Part shown: positions 51,992-60,112 of the stretch, piece by piece
Layout of the letters: each line of letters starts with the position of its first letter
Position numbering within the stretch: the first letter of the stretch is position 1
Source: BPGL01 sp035463115
GTDB taxonomy: Bacteria; Actinomycetota; UBA4738; HRBIN12
Assembly: GCA_035463115.1 (NCBI GenBank)
Contig: DATHTO010000005.1
Span: 30,033-94,032 of the forward strand
Direction of reading: 5' to 3'
Length of the DNA: 64,000 nucleotides
The notes under the pieces: model-generated
What the model was told of the DNA's origin: nothing
What the model saw: the letters and a program-made list of their open reading frames with translations, nothing else
The model's database searches: none
Position numbers and translations under genes: made by a program

Positions 51992-53359
51992 GTGCGATCG
52001 GCGGCGGTGCGACGCGTGACCGGCGGAGCGAGCGAGAGCGCTTCCGCCGCCACCGGCGCCGCTGCCGGGCAGCCGGCGATCGGGGCCGTCGACCGCGCGT
52101 TCCGCGAAGAGGCGGGCCGCGCGGTCGCGGCCCTGATCCGCATCACCGGCGACTTCGATCTGGCCGAGGAAGCGGTCCAGGATGCGTTCGCGACCGCCTT
52201 GCGCACGTGGCCGGAACGGGGCGTCCCGGAGAACCCCGGCGCGTGGATCGTCACGAGCGCGCGCAACCGCGCGATCGACCGCCTGCGTCGCGAGCGCACG
52301 CGCGTCGACCGATCCATCGAAGCCGACCGGCTGCGTGCGCTCGAGCGGGCCGACGACGTGAGCGATATCCCCGACGACCGTCTGCGCTTGATCTTCACGT
52401 GCTGCCACCCCGCGCTTCCGATGGAAGCGCGGGTCGCGCTGACGCTGCGGACCGTCGGCGGGCTCTCCACCCGCGAGATCGCGCGCGCCTTCCTGTCGCC
52501 CGAGCCGACGGTCGCGCAACGCCTGGTGCGTGCGAAGCGGAAGTTCCGCGACGCCGGCATCCCGTACCGCGTTCCGCCGCGTGAGCTGCTCGCGGAACGC
52601 CTCGCCGGCGTCCTCGCGGTCCTGTACCTGATCTTCAACGAGGGGTACAGCGCCACCGACGGCGACCTCGTGCGCGCGGAACTGTGCGACGAGGCCATCT
52701 GGCTGTGCCGGACGATCGACCGCCTGATGCCGGGCCAGCCCGAGGTCGGCGGCCTGCTCGCGTTGATGATCCTGCATCACGCACGACGGGCCGCACGGGT
52801 CGCCCCGGACGGATCGCTCGTGCTGCTCGAGGACCAGGACCGCGCGCACTGGGACCACGACGCGATCGACGAGGGATCGCGCGTGCTCGACGAGGCGCTC
52901 TCGCACCGACGACCGGGGCCGTACCAGCTGCAAGCCGCGGTCGCGGCGCTCCACGCCCGCGCGCCACGGCCCGAGGACACCGACTGGCCGCAGATCGCTG
53001 CGCTCTACGGCGCGCTCCTCACGTTCGACGCCTCGCCCGTGATCGCGCTGAACCGCGCCGTCGCCGTCGCGATGGCCGACGGACCCGCGGCGGGGCTCAA
53101 GCTCGTGGACGCGCTCGCGGAACCGCTCGCGTCGTACCACCTGTTCCATGCGACGCGGGCCGACCTGCTCCGTCGGCTCCAGCGCGCCGACGACGCCCGC
53201 GGGGCGTACATCCGGGCGCTCGAGCTCGTCACCAACCCCGCCGAACGTCGCTTCCTCGAACGACGGCTCGTCGAGGTCGGAGGCGCCGCAGCTCACGACG
53301 AAGACCGTCACGACGGAGACCGAGGTTCCTCCGGCGGCGGCGTGGGTTCCGTGGGATAG
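51992..53359 (+). CDS. ECF42-type RNA polymerase sigma factor with C-terminal extension
   Basis: A 455-residue sigma factor far longer than usual ECFs. Region 2 (about 30-100) includes AEEAVQDAFATALRTWP and NPGAWIVTSARNRAIDRLRR; region 4 (about 140-185) includes GLSTREIARAFLSPEPTVAQ. The remaining ~250 residues (LAVLYLIFNEGYSAT; LALMILHHARRAA; ALYGALLTFDASPVIALNRA) form the TPR-like C-terminal domain that defines the ECF42 group and replaces a classical anti-sigma factor in control. The YCII gene directly upstream is the expected partner. Two GTG starts (51992, 52016) are possible; conserved sequence begins near residue 30. Confidence 0.9.
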   Translation: MRSAAVRRVTGGASESASAATGAAAGQPAIGAVDRAFREEAGRAVAALIRITGDFDLAEEAVQDAFATALRTWPERGVPENPGAWIVTSARNRAIDRLRRERTRVDRSIEADRLRALERADDVSDIPDDRLRLIFTCCHPALPMEARVALTLRTVGGLSTREIARAFLSPEPTVAQRLVRAKRKFRDAGIPYRVPPRELLAERLAGVLAVLYLIFNEGYSATDGDLVRAELCDEAIWLCRTIDRLMPGQPEVGGLLALMILHHARRAARVAPDGSLVLLEDQDRAHWDHDAIDEGSRVLDEALSHRRPGPYQLQAAVAALHARAPRPEDTDWPQIAALYGALLTFDASPVIALNRAVAVAMADGPAAGLKLVDALAEPLASYHLFHATRADLLRRLQRADDARGAYIRALELVTNPAERRFLERRLVEVGGAAAHDEDRHDGDRGSSGGGVGSVG

Positions 53360-53370
53360 CATCCGGCGCG

Positions 53371-54798
53371 GTGCTCTTCCCCACGACCGACTTCGCGATC
53401 TTCTTCGTGCTCGTGTTCCTCGGCCATTGGCTGCTGAACCACGACACGAAGCGGTGGAAGCCGTTCATGCTGCTGGCCAGCTACGTCTTCTACGGATGGT
53501 GGGACCCGCGGTACGTCGTGTTGCTCGTCGGCGTCTCCGCGATCGCGCAGGTCGGCGCGATCACGGTGTCGAAGCAGGACGACGACCGGCGGAGGATGCG
53601 CGCCGTCGCGCTGGCCGTCGCGGCGACGCTCGCGCCGCTGCTGTACTTCAAGTACTACGGCTTCTTCGTCGTGAACACGGCGAACGCGGCGTCGGCGCTC
53701 GGACTCGGATGGACGCCCCCGCTGATCCAGGTCGTGCTGCCGGTCGGGATCAGCTTCTACACGTTCATGGCGATCAGCTACGTGGTCGACGTGCACCGGC
53801 GGCGCTTCACGGTGGCGAGCTGGACCGACGTGTTCCTGTACCTGGCCTTCTTCCCCCACCTCGTCGCGGGCCCCATCGTGCGACCCGACGAGCTGATCCC
53901 CCAGCTCGACGTCCGCAGGGACCAGCGGCACCTCGACGTCGCGAACGCGGGATGGCTGATCCTCGGCGGGCTCTTCAAGAAGGTCGTGATCTCGAGCTAC
54001 CTGACGAGCGAGATCGTCGAGCCGGTCTTCGGCGATCCGTCCCGGCACAGCGCCCTCGACGTGCTCGTCGGCGTCTGGGGCTTCGCGGTGGTGATCTACG
54101 CCGACTTCAGCGGATACACCGACATCGCGATCGGGGTTGCGCAGCTCCTGGGGTTCCGGTTCCCCCAGAACTTCGACCGCCCGTACGCTGCCGTGTCGGT
54201 CCAGGACTTCTGGCGTCGTTGGCACATGACGCTGTCGCGCTGGCTCCGCGACTACCTATACATCCCGCTCGGCGGCAACCGGAAAGGCGTGCGCCGTACC
54301 TACGTCAACCTGTTGATCACGATGACGCTCGGCGGACTGTGGCACGGTGCCGCATGGAACTTCGTCGTCTGGGGCATGCTGCACGGCGCGTTCCTCGCGG
54401 TCGGTCAGTGGAAGCGCAGCGCGCGCGAAGCGGGCGTCCTCGCCGAACCACCCCACTCGGGGTCGACGGTGTGGCTGCAGCGGCTCGCAGCCTTCCACCT
54501 CGTCTGCGTCGGATGGGTCTTCTTCCGCGCCGATTCGGTGGGCACCGCGATGTCGATGCTCGGCCGCCTGGTGACGGGATGGGGGACCCCGACCGAGCTC
54601 GTAACCCCGCTCGTCCTGCTCGCGATCGCGGTCGGGATCGGCGCCCAGTACGTCCCGCCGGCGCCCGCCGAGGCGCTCAAGGATCTCCTCGCACGCGTCC
54701 GTCCGGTGCCGCTCGGCGTCGCGACGGCGGTCGTCCTGTTCGTCATCACGACCCTCGGCCCCGAGGGCGTCGCGCCGTTCATCTACTTCCAGTTCTGA
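53371..54798 (+). CDS. MBOAT-family O-acyltransferase (AlgI/PatA-like)
   Basis: A 475-residue membrane-bound O-acyltransferase with about ten spans. Landmarks are LLASYVFYGWWDPRYV (about 32-47), LPVGISFYTFMAISYVVDV (about 124-142), QDFWRRWHMTLSRWLRDYLY (about 277-296) and GLWHGAAWNFVVWGMLHG (about 322-339) with the catalytic His. Such proteins pass acyl groups from the cytoplasm to extracellular polysaccharides or peptidoglycan, with an SGNH partner. GTG 53371 is 8 bases from TAGCAT (53357-53362), suggesting its own leaderless promoter although the ECF gene ends only 12 bases upstream. The next gene encodes the SGNH partner. Confidence 0.92.
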   Translation: MLFPTTDFAIFFVLVFLGHWLLNHDTKRWKPFMLLASYVFYGWWDPRYVVLLVGVSAIAQVGAITVSKQDDDRRRMRAVALAVAATLAPLLYFKYYGFFVVNTANAASALGLGWTPPLIQVVLPVGISFYTFMAISYVVDVHRRRFTVASWTDVFLYLAFFPHLVAGPIVRPDELIPQLDVRRDQRHLDVANAGWLILGGLFKKVVISSYLTSEIVEPVFGDPSRHSALDVLVGVWGFAVVIYADFSGYTDIAIGVAQLLGFRFPQNFDRPYAAVSVQDFWRRWHMTLSRWLRDYLYIPLGGNRKGVRRTYVNLLITMTLGGLWHGAAWNFVVWGMLHGAFLAVGQWKRSAREAGVLAEPPHSGSTVWLQRLAAFHLVCVGWVFFRADSVGTAMSMLGRLVTGWGTPTELVTPLVLLAIAVGIGAQYVPPAPAEALKDLLARVRPVPLGVATAVVLFVITTLGPEGVAPFIYFQF

Positions 54799-54799
54799 G

Positions 54800-55945
54800 G
54801 TGCACGTGACGATCCCGAGCGACCCCGTCGGCGCGCGCGACGTCCGCCGCCGCGGAGCCGACGCCGACGATGCCGACCGTACGGCACCCCCGCCCACCCT
54901 CGGCCCTCGGGCCGAGGACACCTGGTCGGCAGCTCCGCCTCCGGGTCGCACGGGCATGCCCGCCGGACGAGCGCTCACGGTCGTGCTGGTGGGTCTGCTC
55001 GCGTGGACGCTGCTGTTCGGTCCCGAGCTGAAGCGCTCGGCCGAGGAACAGCCGCTCGGCGCCAGGCGCACGGTGTCGATCGCGGTCCTGTCGCCCTTCG
55101 TCTGGATCAGCGACGCCGTCGGCCTGTCGGCGGTGACCGGCGGCGTCGGCCGCGCGCTCGGCCGGGGTGGCCCGGAGGCGCCCGCGTTCCCGGTCGACGA
55201 CCTCCCGACGTACTCGCCGCCCCCGGGGGTGTCTCCGTCGCCGGAACCCGAGCGCGTGCCGGTCGTCGACACGGCGATCAGGGTTCCGACCGGGCAGGAC
55301 CCGCTACGCGTCGCCGTGGTCGGCGACTCCCTCGCAGCCGGCATCGGCTACTACGCCGAACGTGTGTTCAAGCCCTTCTTCGTCGACGTCACGAAGCAAG
55401 GGACGATCTCCACGGGGCTCGCGCGTCCCGACTACTACAACTGGCCGGCGGCGATGAAGCAGATCGGCGACGTCTTCCGACCCGACATCGTGATCGTGAT
55501 GGTCGGCGAGAACGACAACCAGTCGCTGCTCGATCCGGCTGGGCGGCTCGAGACCCAGATCGGGACCGGCGCGTGGCCGCCCGCGTACGAAGCGCGCGTC
55601 GAGCGGTTCGCGACGATCGCGACCCGCAACGGCGCCCACGTGATCTGGCTCGGGCTCCCCATCGAGCGCGACGAGTCACGCTGGCTCTTCATCGAGCGCC
55701 AGAACGCGATCTACGAACGCGTCGCCGATCGGCTCCCGAACGTCGCCTACCTCGACACGTGGGAGCTCTTCTCCAAGCCGGACGGCGGATACACGGCCTA
55801 CTTCCGCGACGGCAGCCGGGTCGAACTCGTCCGAGAGGACGACGGCGTCCACTTCACGGGCACCGGGTACACGATCTTGATGGAGCACGTCGCACGCCTC
55901 GCCACGGAGTCGTTCGACCTCCACGAGAAGACGTACGAGACCTAG
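54800..55945 (+). CDS. Membrane-anchored SGNH hydrolase (DUF459-like), partner of MBOAT
   Basis: A 381-residue protein. A disordered N-terminus (about 1-55) and a single anchor span (ALTVVLVGLLAWTLLFG, about 58-74) place the SGNH domain outside the cell. VVGDSLAAGIGY (about 171-182) carries the nucleophilic Ser, GENDNQS (about 235) the Asn block, and DGVHFTGTGY (about 347-356) the Asp-His pair. With the MBOAT protein one base upstream it forms the two-component system used for O-acetylation of surface glycans, MBOAT supplying acyl groups and SGNH transferring them. The target polymer is unknown. Its TAG stop shares CTAG with the convergent trpB2 stop. Confidence 0.85.
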   Translation: MHVTIPSDPVGARDVRRRGADADDADRTAPPPTLGPRAEDTWSAAPPPGRTGMPAGRALTVVLVGLLAWTLLFGPELKRSAEEQPLGARRTVSIAVLSPFVWISDAVGLSAVTGGVGRALGRGGPEAPAFPVDDLPTYSPPPGVSPSPEPERVPVVDTAIRVPTGQDPLRVAVVGDSLAAGIGYYAERVFKPFFVDVTKQGTISTGLARPDYYNWPAAMKQIGDVFRPDIVIVMVGENDNQSLLDPAGRLETQIGTGAWPPAYEARVERFATIATRNGAHVIWLGLPIERDESRWLFIERQNAIYERVADRLPNVAYLDTWELFSKPDGGYTAYFRDGSRVELVREDDGVHFTGTGYTILMEHVARLATESFDLHEKTYET

Positions 55946-57324
55946 CCGGGGACCGGCACCTCCGGCAGCGATGCCATGGCCTCCTCGACCTGGGCGTCCT
56001 CGAACTCCACCTCGGGCAGCCGTCCGTTCATGTAGTCGTCGTAGGCCTGCATGTCGAAGTGCCCGTGGCCGCAGAGGTTGAACAGGATCACCCGCTCCTC
56101 ACCCGCCTCCTTCGCGGCCTTGGCTTCGTCGATGGCGGCCCGGATCGCGTGGGCCGGCTCCGGCGCCGGGATGATGCCCTGCGCGCGCGAGAAGCGGATC
56201 GCCGCGTCGAAGATCTGGTTCTGCGTGTACGCCTTCGCCTCCATCTGCCCGTGCTTCACCAGGAGCGACAGCGACGGCGCATCGCCGTGGTACCGAAGGC
56301 CTCCGGCGTGGACGGGCGCCGGCACGAAGCCGTGCCCGAGCGTGTACATCGGGAGCAGCGGCGTCATGCCCGCCGTGTCACCGAAGTCGTAGGCGAACGA
56401 GCCCTTCGTGAGCGTCGGACACGCGGCGGGCTCCGCCGCCACGAACCTCATGTCGGGCGTGACGCCTCGGAGCTTGTCGGCCATGAACGGATAGGCGATG
56501 CCGGCGTAGTTCGATCCGCCGCCGACGCATCCGATCACGACGTCGGGAACCTCGCCCGCCATCTCCATCTGCTTCTTGGCCTCGAGCCCGATCACGGTCT
56601 GATGCAGCAGCACGTGGTTCAGCACGGAACCGAGCGCGTAGTTCGTGTCGCCGTTCGTGGCCGCGACCTCGACGGCCTCGCTGATCGCGATCCCGAGCGA
56701 CCCGGTGGAGTCGGGATGCTCGGAGAGCACACCCCGGCCGGCGTTCGTCGTGTCGGACGGCGACGCGTGAACGGTCGCGCCGAACGACTCCATGAAGATG
56801 CGCCGGTACGGCTTCTGCTCGTACGACGCCTTGACCATGTAGACCAGGCACTCCATGCCGAAGAGCTGGCACGCGAGCGCGAGCGAGGATCCCCATTGCC
56901 CCGCGCCCGTCTCGGTCGCGATCTTCGTGATGCCTGCCTGCTTGTTGTAGAAGGCTTGTGGAACCGCGGTGTTGGGCTTGTGCGACCCCGCCGGTGACAC
57001 GCCCTCGTACTTGAAGTAGATCCGCGCCGGCGTGTCGAGCGCGCGCTCGAGGCGCGTCGCGCGGAACAGCGGCGTCGGCCTCCAGAGGCGATAGATGTCG
57101 ATCACCTCGCCGGGGATGTCGACCCACTCGTCGGTCGACACCTCCTGCATGATCAGCGCCTCGGGGAACAGCGGTGCGAGCGCGTCGGGCGTGACGGGCT
57201 CCTTCGTTCCGGGGTGCAAGGGAGGGAGCGGGGCGACGCCGTGCTGCGCCATCACCGGCAGCAGGTTGAACCACGCCGAAGGGATCTCATCGGGTTGGAG
57301 ATCGAAGCGGGTGCGCTCGGTCAT
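55942..57324 (-). CDS. trpB2: Tryptophan synthase beta-like protein (TrpB2)
   Basis: A 460-residue PLP enzyme of the TrpB2 subgroup, which is longer than TrpB1 and often lies outside trp operons. PTPLFRATRLERAL (about 79) and YEGVSPAGSHKPNTA (about 103-117, Lys as the PLP ligand in SHKPNT) are followed by ETGAGQWGSSLALA (about 137) and CVGGGSNYAGIAYP (phosphate cup, about 270). It makes Trp from indole and serine; TrpB2 proteins are thought to work without TrpA or as indole salvage enzymes. ATG 57322-57324 has GAAGGAGGG upstream. No other trp gene is nearby. Confidence 0.92.
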   Translation of the reverse strand: MTERTRFDLQPDEIPSAWFNLLPVMAQHGVAPLPPLHPGTKEPVTPDALAPLFPEALIMQEVSTDEWVDIPGEVIDIYRLWRPTPLFRATRLERALDTPARIYFKYEGVSPAGSHKPNTAVPQAFYNKQAGITKIATETGAGQWGSSLALACQLFGMECLVYMVKASYEQKPYRRIFMESFGATVHASPSDTTNAGRGVLSEHPDSTGSLGIAISEAVEVAATNGDTNYALGSVLNHVLLHQTVIGLEAKKQMEMAGEVPDVVIGCVGGGSNYAGIAYPFMADKLRGVTPDMRFVAAEPAACPTLTKGSFAYDFGDTAGMTPLLPMYTLGHGFVPAPVHAGGLRYHGDAPSLSLLVKHGQMEAKAYTQNQIFDAAIRFSRAQGIIPAPEPAHAIRAAIDEAKAAKEAGEERVILFNLCGHGHFDMQAYDDYMNGRLPEVEFEDAQVEEAMASLPEVPVPG

Positions 57325-57416
57325 CGGTGCCCTCCTTCGGCCGGTCGGACGGGCGCGAGCGTACCCGGCTGACGTTCGGCGTGGCCACGCCGGCGTCGTA
57401 CGCGTCGCTCGTGTGG

Positions 57417-58430
57417 TCAGCCGCCGGGCGGCCACGCCTCGAGCCAGTCCCAGCTCTCGGCCCAACCCACGTCGACCGGCTCGACCACCCTGCGGACGTC
57501 GCTTCCGTCGGGTCGCATCAGGTAGATGCCGGCATCGATCAGAGGCTGACGACGTGGCGCGTCCCGTGGCGGAAGGCCGACCGCGTCGCGCTCGCTCGCG
57601 AACGCGATCCACGCACCGTCGGGCGACCAGACCGGCAACATCTCGGTCACATCAGGAGGCGAAAGGCGACGGACGCTCCCGCCGTTCGCGCTCACGACGT
57701 AGATCCCCGGTGGACCCGGATGGTCACCCGACTCCATGGCGATCGTCGTTCCGTCGGGGGACCAACGGACACGCGTCGCCGGGCGGTCGGAGATCCGCCG
57801 TTCGTCGCTCCCATCGGTTCCCATCGTGATCACGCCGGTCTCGCCGGCATCACCTGCGAGGCCGACGACCAGACGCGACCCGTCGGGGGACCAATCGACG
57901 TCTGCCCACGCCGGGTCCTCCCAGCTGCGCACGGCGGTCGACGTCGCGGTCGCCGCGTCGACGACCCAGATGGTCGTGCCCGTATCGGTATAGGCGGCGT
58001 AGGCGAACCGCGCGGCATCGGGAGACCACGCTCGACCGAGGTAATCGTTCCAGTGACGCAACTCGCCGACCACCGTGGGCGATGACCCGTCGGGTTCGCC
58101 CATCACGACCCTGGCACCCGGCACGCCGTCGGGAACCTCTTCGGCCCACACGAGCGAGGAGACATCCGGCGCCCACGCCCAGTCGACGGCATGCGCGATC
58201 GACGGCAGCCGCACCTTCGAGGCGTCGCGGTCGCCGAGGTCCAGGGCCCAGAGATCGGGGGGCCACGACCGAGCCCCGTCGTGGAGCCACAGCAGCACGC
58301 CGGAGGGCTCGGCGGCCTCGACCGGAGTCGTCGTCGTTCGCTCGTCCACAGGTCCGGTGAGGGCGCGCCCGCATGCGGTGGCGACCGCCCAAAGAAGAAC
58401 GGTGGCGACGAAGGAGGCTCGGAGGTGCAT
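57417..58430 (-). CDS. Beta-propeller (PD40/TolB-like) lipoprotein
   Basis: A 337-residue exported protein. A signal sequence ends in a lipobox VATAC (about 15-19), so it is likely a surface lipoprotein. At least five PD40-type blades follow, each with a W-SPDG turn (RAWSPDAARFAY, VDWSPDGSRLVV, VRWSPDGTTIAM, PVWSPDGAWIAF), and PDG-like loops are frequent. Such propellers are binding scaffolds with no fixed chemistry; no catalytic domain is attached. ATG 58430 is preferred to an upstream start because it begins the signal peptide and lies 7 bases from TACGGT (minus strand, 58438-58443), suggesting a leaderless mRNA. Confidence 0.82.
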   Translation of the reverse strand: MHLRASFVATVLLWAVATACGRALTGPVDERTTTTPVEAAEPSGVLLWLHDGARSWPPDLWALDLGDRDASKVRLPSIAHAVDWAWAPDVSSLVWAEEVPDGVPGARVVMGEPDGSSPTVVGELRHWNDYLGRAWSPDAARFAYAAYTDTGTTIWVVDAATATSTAVRSWEDPAWADVDWSPDGSRLVVGLAGDAGETGVITMGTDGSDERRISDRPATRVRWSPDGTTIAMESGDHPGPPGIYVVSANGGSVRRLSPPDVTEMLPVWSPDGAWIAFASERDAVGLPPRDAPRRQPLIDAGIYLMRPDGSDVRRVVEPVDVGWAESWDWLEAWPPGG

Positions 58431-58512
58431 GCCCCCGACCGTAGGAGGCGGACGATCGAGGCACAAGACGCAGGTCCATCGTCACCGAGCGACGACACGA
58501 CCGGATGTCCGG

Positions 58513-58845
58513 CTAGGGCCGCGGAAGCAGCGACACCTCGACCCATCCGCCGACCTCGCGGACGGCGTAGATGGGAAGCGCGTCTTGCCCGGGCCCCGAC
58601 ACGGGCTCGCCGGTCTCGACGTCGAACGCGGTTTCGTCGACGGGACAGATGATCGTCGCGGCGCGATCGTCGAAGATCCCGTCGGACAAGGTGCACCCGG
58701 CGTGCGTGCACGCGTCGGCGAACGCGAACAGTCGGTGCTCCACGTGCGCGATCGCCACCCGTCCCACCGGAAGGTCGAACGCCCGGACCTCACCCTCGGG
58801 GATCTCGGCCAGCGCGCCGACGCGCGCGAACCCGTCGTCGCTCAC
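58513..58845 (-). CDS. Rieske-like ferredoxin with a substituted cluster ligand
   Basis: A protein of 110-111 residues with a Rieske-type fold. The first cluster motif CTHAGC (C-x-H, about 46-51) is normal. The second reads CPVDETAFD (about 68-76), where the consensus is C-P-x-H-G: Asp replaces the His ligand. The nearby FDVETGEPVSGPG and the strand IYAVREVGGWVEV match small NirD/biphenyl-ferredoxin relatives. I used GTG 58845, which overlaps the stop of the upstream phosphatidyltransferase gene as GTGA; the ATG one codon earlier is equally possible. The altered ligand means a weakened, altered or absent [2Fe-2S] cluster. Confidence 0.85.
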   Translation of the reverse strand: MSDDGFARVGALAEIPEGEVRAFDLPVGRVAIAHVEHRLFAFADACTHAGCTLSDGIFDDRAATIICPVDETAFDVETGEPVSGPGQDALPIYAVREVGGWVEVSLLPRP

Positions 58846-59522
58846 CATCGCGCTCCGGTGAGCGCCGCGAACGCGCGCTGCGCGACGGTGACGCCGCCGA
58901 GCACGCTCAACAGCCACAGCACCGGTTCCATCGCGCCGGGGACGACGAGGCCGAGGATCATCGCGATCATCCGTTCGAGGCGCTGGAAGAGTCCCTCCGT
59001 CAAGGACACGCCGGCCGCCTCGGCCTCGGCGCGCACGTGCGACACGGAGAGGCTGATCACGAGCGTCACGAGCGCGAGCGCCGCCGGCACCCGGCGGCCG
59101 TCGGCCGCGAGCGCCCAGAACAGGCTCGAGAACAACACCATGTCCGAAACGCGGTCGAGGACGGAGTCCATGAACGCCCCCGACCGTTTCGCCTCGCCTC
59201 GGTGCCGGGCGACGGACCCGTCGAAGACGTCGGCGGCGCTCGCGGCGAACACCGCGACGCCTGCGGCGAACCACGCTCCGGCGACGATCAGCACGCCCGC
59301 GACGATCGTGAAGACCAGCGACAGGAGCGTGAGCTGCCACGGACGGATCCGCGTCCAGAGCAAGAACGCGAGGATCGCGCGGTAGGGCCAGCCGAAGAGG
59401 CGAGGGATCAGCCCTCCCGCGGCGGATTCGTTGCGACGAGGCGCCGGAACGTCGCGGATGCGCGGGGCCTCGCGAGGCGTCGACGGGCGGTCGGTGCGGG
59501 GCCGGGTCCGTCGCGCGCTCAC
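58842..59522 (-). CDS. CDP-alcohol phosphatidyltransferase
   Basis: A 226-residue membrane enzyme of phospholipid synthesis with the exact CDP-alcohol motif DGx2ARx8Gx3Dx3D (DGSVARHRGEAKRSGAFMDS and on, about 99-121). About five or six hydrophobic spans follow an N-terminal basic, disordered stretch of some 35 residues. It joins a CDP-activated lipid to an alcohol such as glycerol phosphate or inositol (phosphate); the sequence alone does not fix the alcohol. It starts 13 bases after the greA stop and is coupled to the Rieske-like gene by GTGA. Confidence 0.9.
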   Translation of the reverse strand: MSARRTRPRTDRPSTPREAPRIRDVPAPRRNESAAGGLIPRLFGWPYRAILAFLLWTRIRPWQLTLLSLVFTIVAGVLIVAGAWFAAGVAVFAASAADVFDGSVARHRGEAKRSGAFMDSVLDRVSDMVLFSSLFWALAADGRRVPAALALVTLVISLSVSHVRAEAEAAGVSLTEGLFQRLERMIAMILGLVVPGAMEPVLWLLSVLGGVTVAQRAFAALTGARW

Positions 59523-59535
59523 GACCGGCTCGGCC

Positions 59536-60075
59536 TCACCCGGTGTGCGGCTCGAACGACACGATCTCGTACCGGAAGCTTCCGCCGGGCGCGTCGATCG
59601 AGACCTCGTCGCCGGTCCGCTTGCCGAGCAGCGCGGACCCGAGAGGCGACTGGGTCGTCACCGTGCGGGCCCCCGGCACCTTCTCCTCGGCGTGCTCGGC
59701 GAAGAGGTAGGTCTCCGTGTCGTCGTCATCATCGTCGAGCGGTCGCACCGTGACGAGCATCCCGGGGGTGATCTCATCGGCGTCGACGGGCGCCTCGACG
59801 ATCTCGGGGTCGCGGAGCATGGCCTGGATCTTGCGGATCCGGGCCTCCATCAGGCCCTGCTCGTTCTTCGCGGCGTCGTACTCGGCGTTCTCCCGGATGT
59901 CGCCGTGCTCGCGAGCGACCTTGATCCGCTCGGAGATGTGCTCACGGCCGTTCGTGGTGAGCTCGTCGAGCTCCGCCTTCAACCGGGTGTACGCGTCGAG
60001 CGTCAGGGTCGCGGACGGCGCCTGACCTGGGCGGCGCTCGGGGCGGTTCCGCAGCTCTTCGGGCAACTCGACCAT
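59536..60075 (-). CDS. greA: Transcription elongation factor GreA
   Basis: A 179-residue factor that rescues backtracked RNA polymerase by stimulating transcript cleavage. The N-terminal coiled coil carries the conserved REHGDIRENAEYDAAKNEQG tip (about 55-74), with the acidic Asp/Glu pair that enters the polymerase channel. The C-terminal FKBP-like domain ends QSPLGSALLGKRTGDEVSI. An unusual run of six aspartates (DDDDDD, about 113-118) lies between the domains. ATG 60075 is 7 bases from TAGACT (minus strand, 60083-60088), suggesting a leaderless mRNA. The following phosphatidyltransferase gene may be co-transcribed. Confidence 0.95.
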   Translation of the reverse strand: MVELPEELRNRPERRPGQAPSATLTLDAYTRLKAELDELTTNGREHISERIKVAREHGDIRENAEYDAAKNEQGLMEARIRKIQAMLRDPEIVEAPVDADEITPGMLVTVRPLDDDDDDTETYLFAEHAEEKVPGARTVTTQSPLGSALLGKRTGDEVSIDAPGGSFRYEIVSFEPHTG

Positions 60076-60112
60076 GGGCGGCAGTCTACCGAGGGCCCCG
60101 CGGCCGTCCGGT

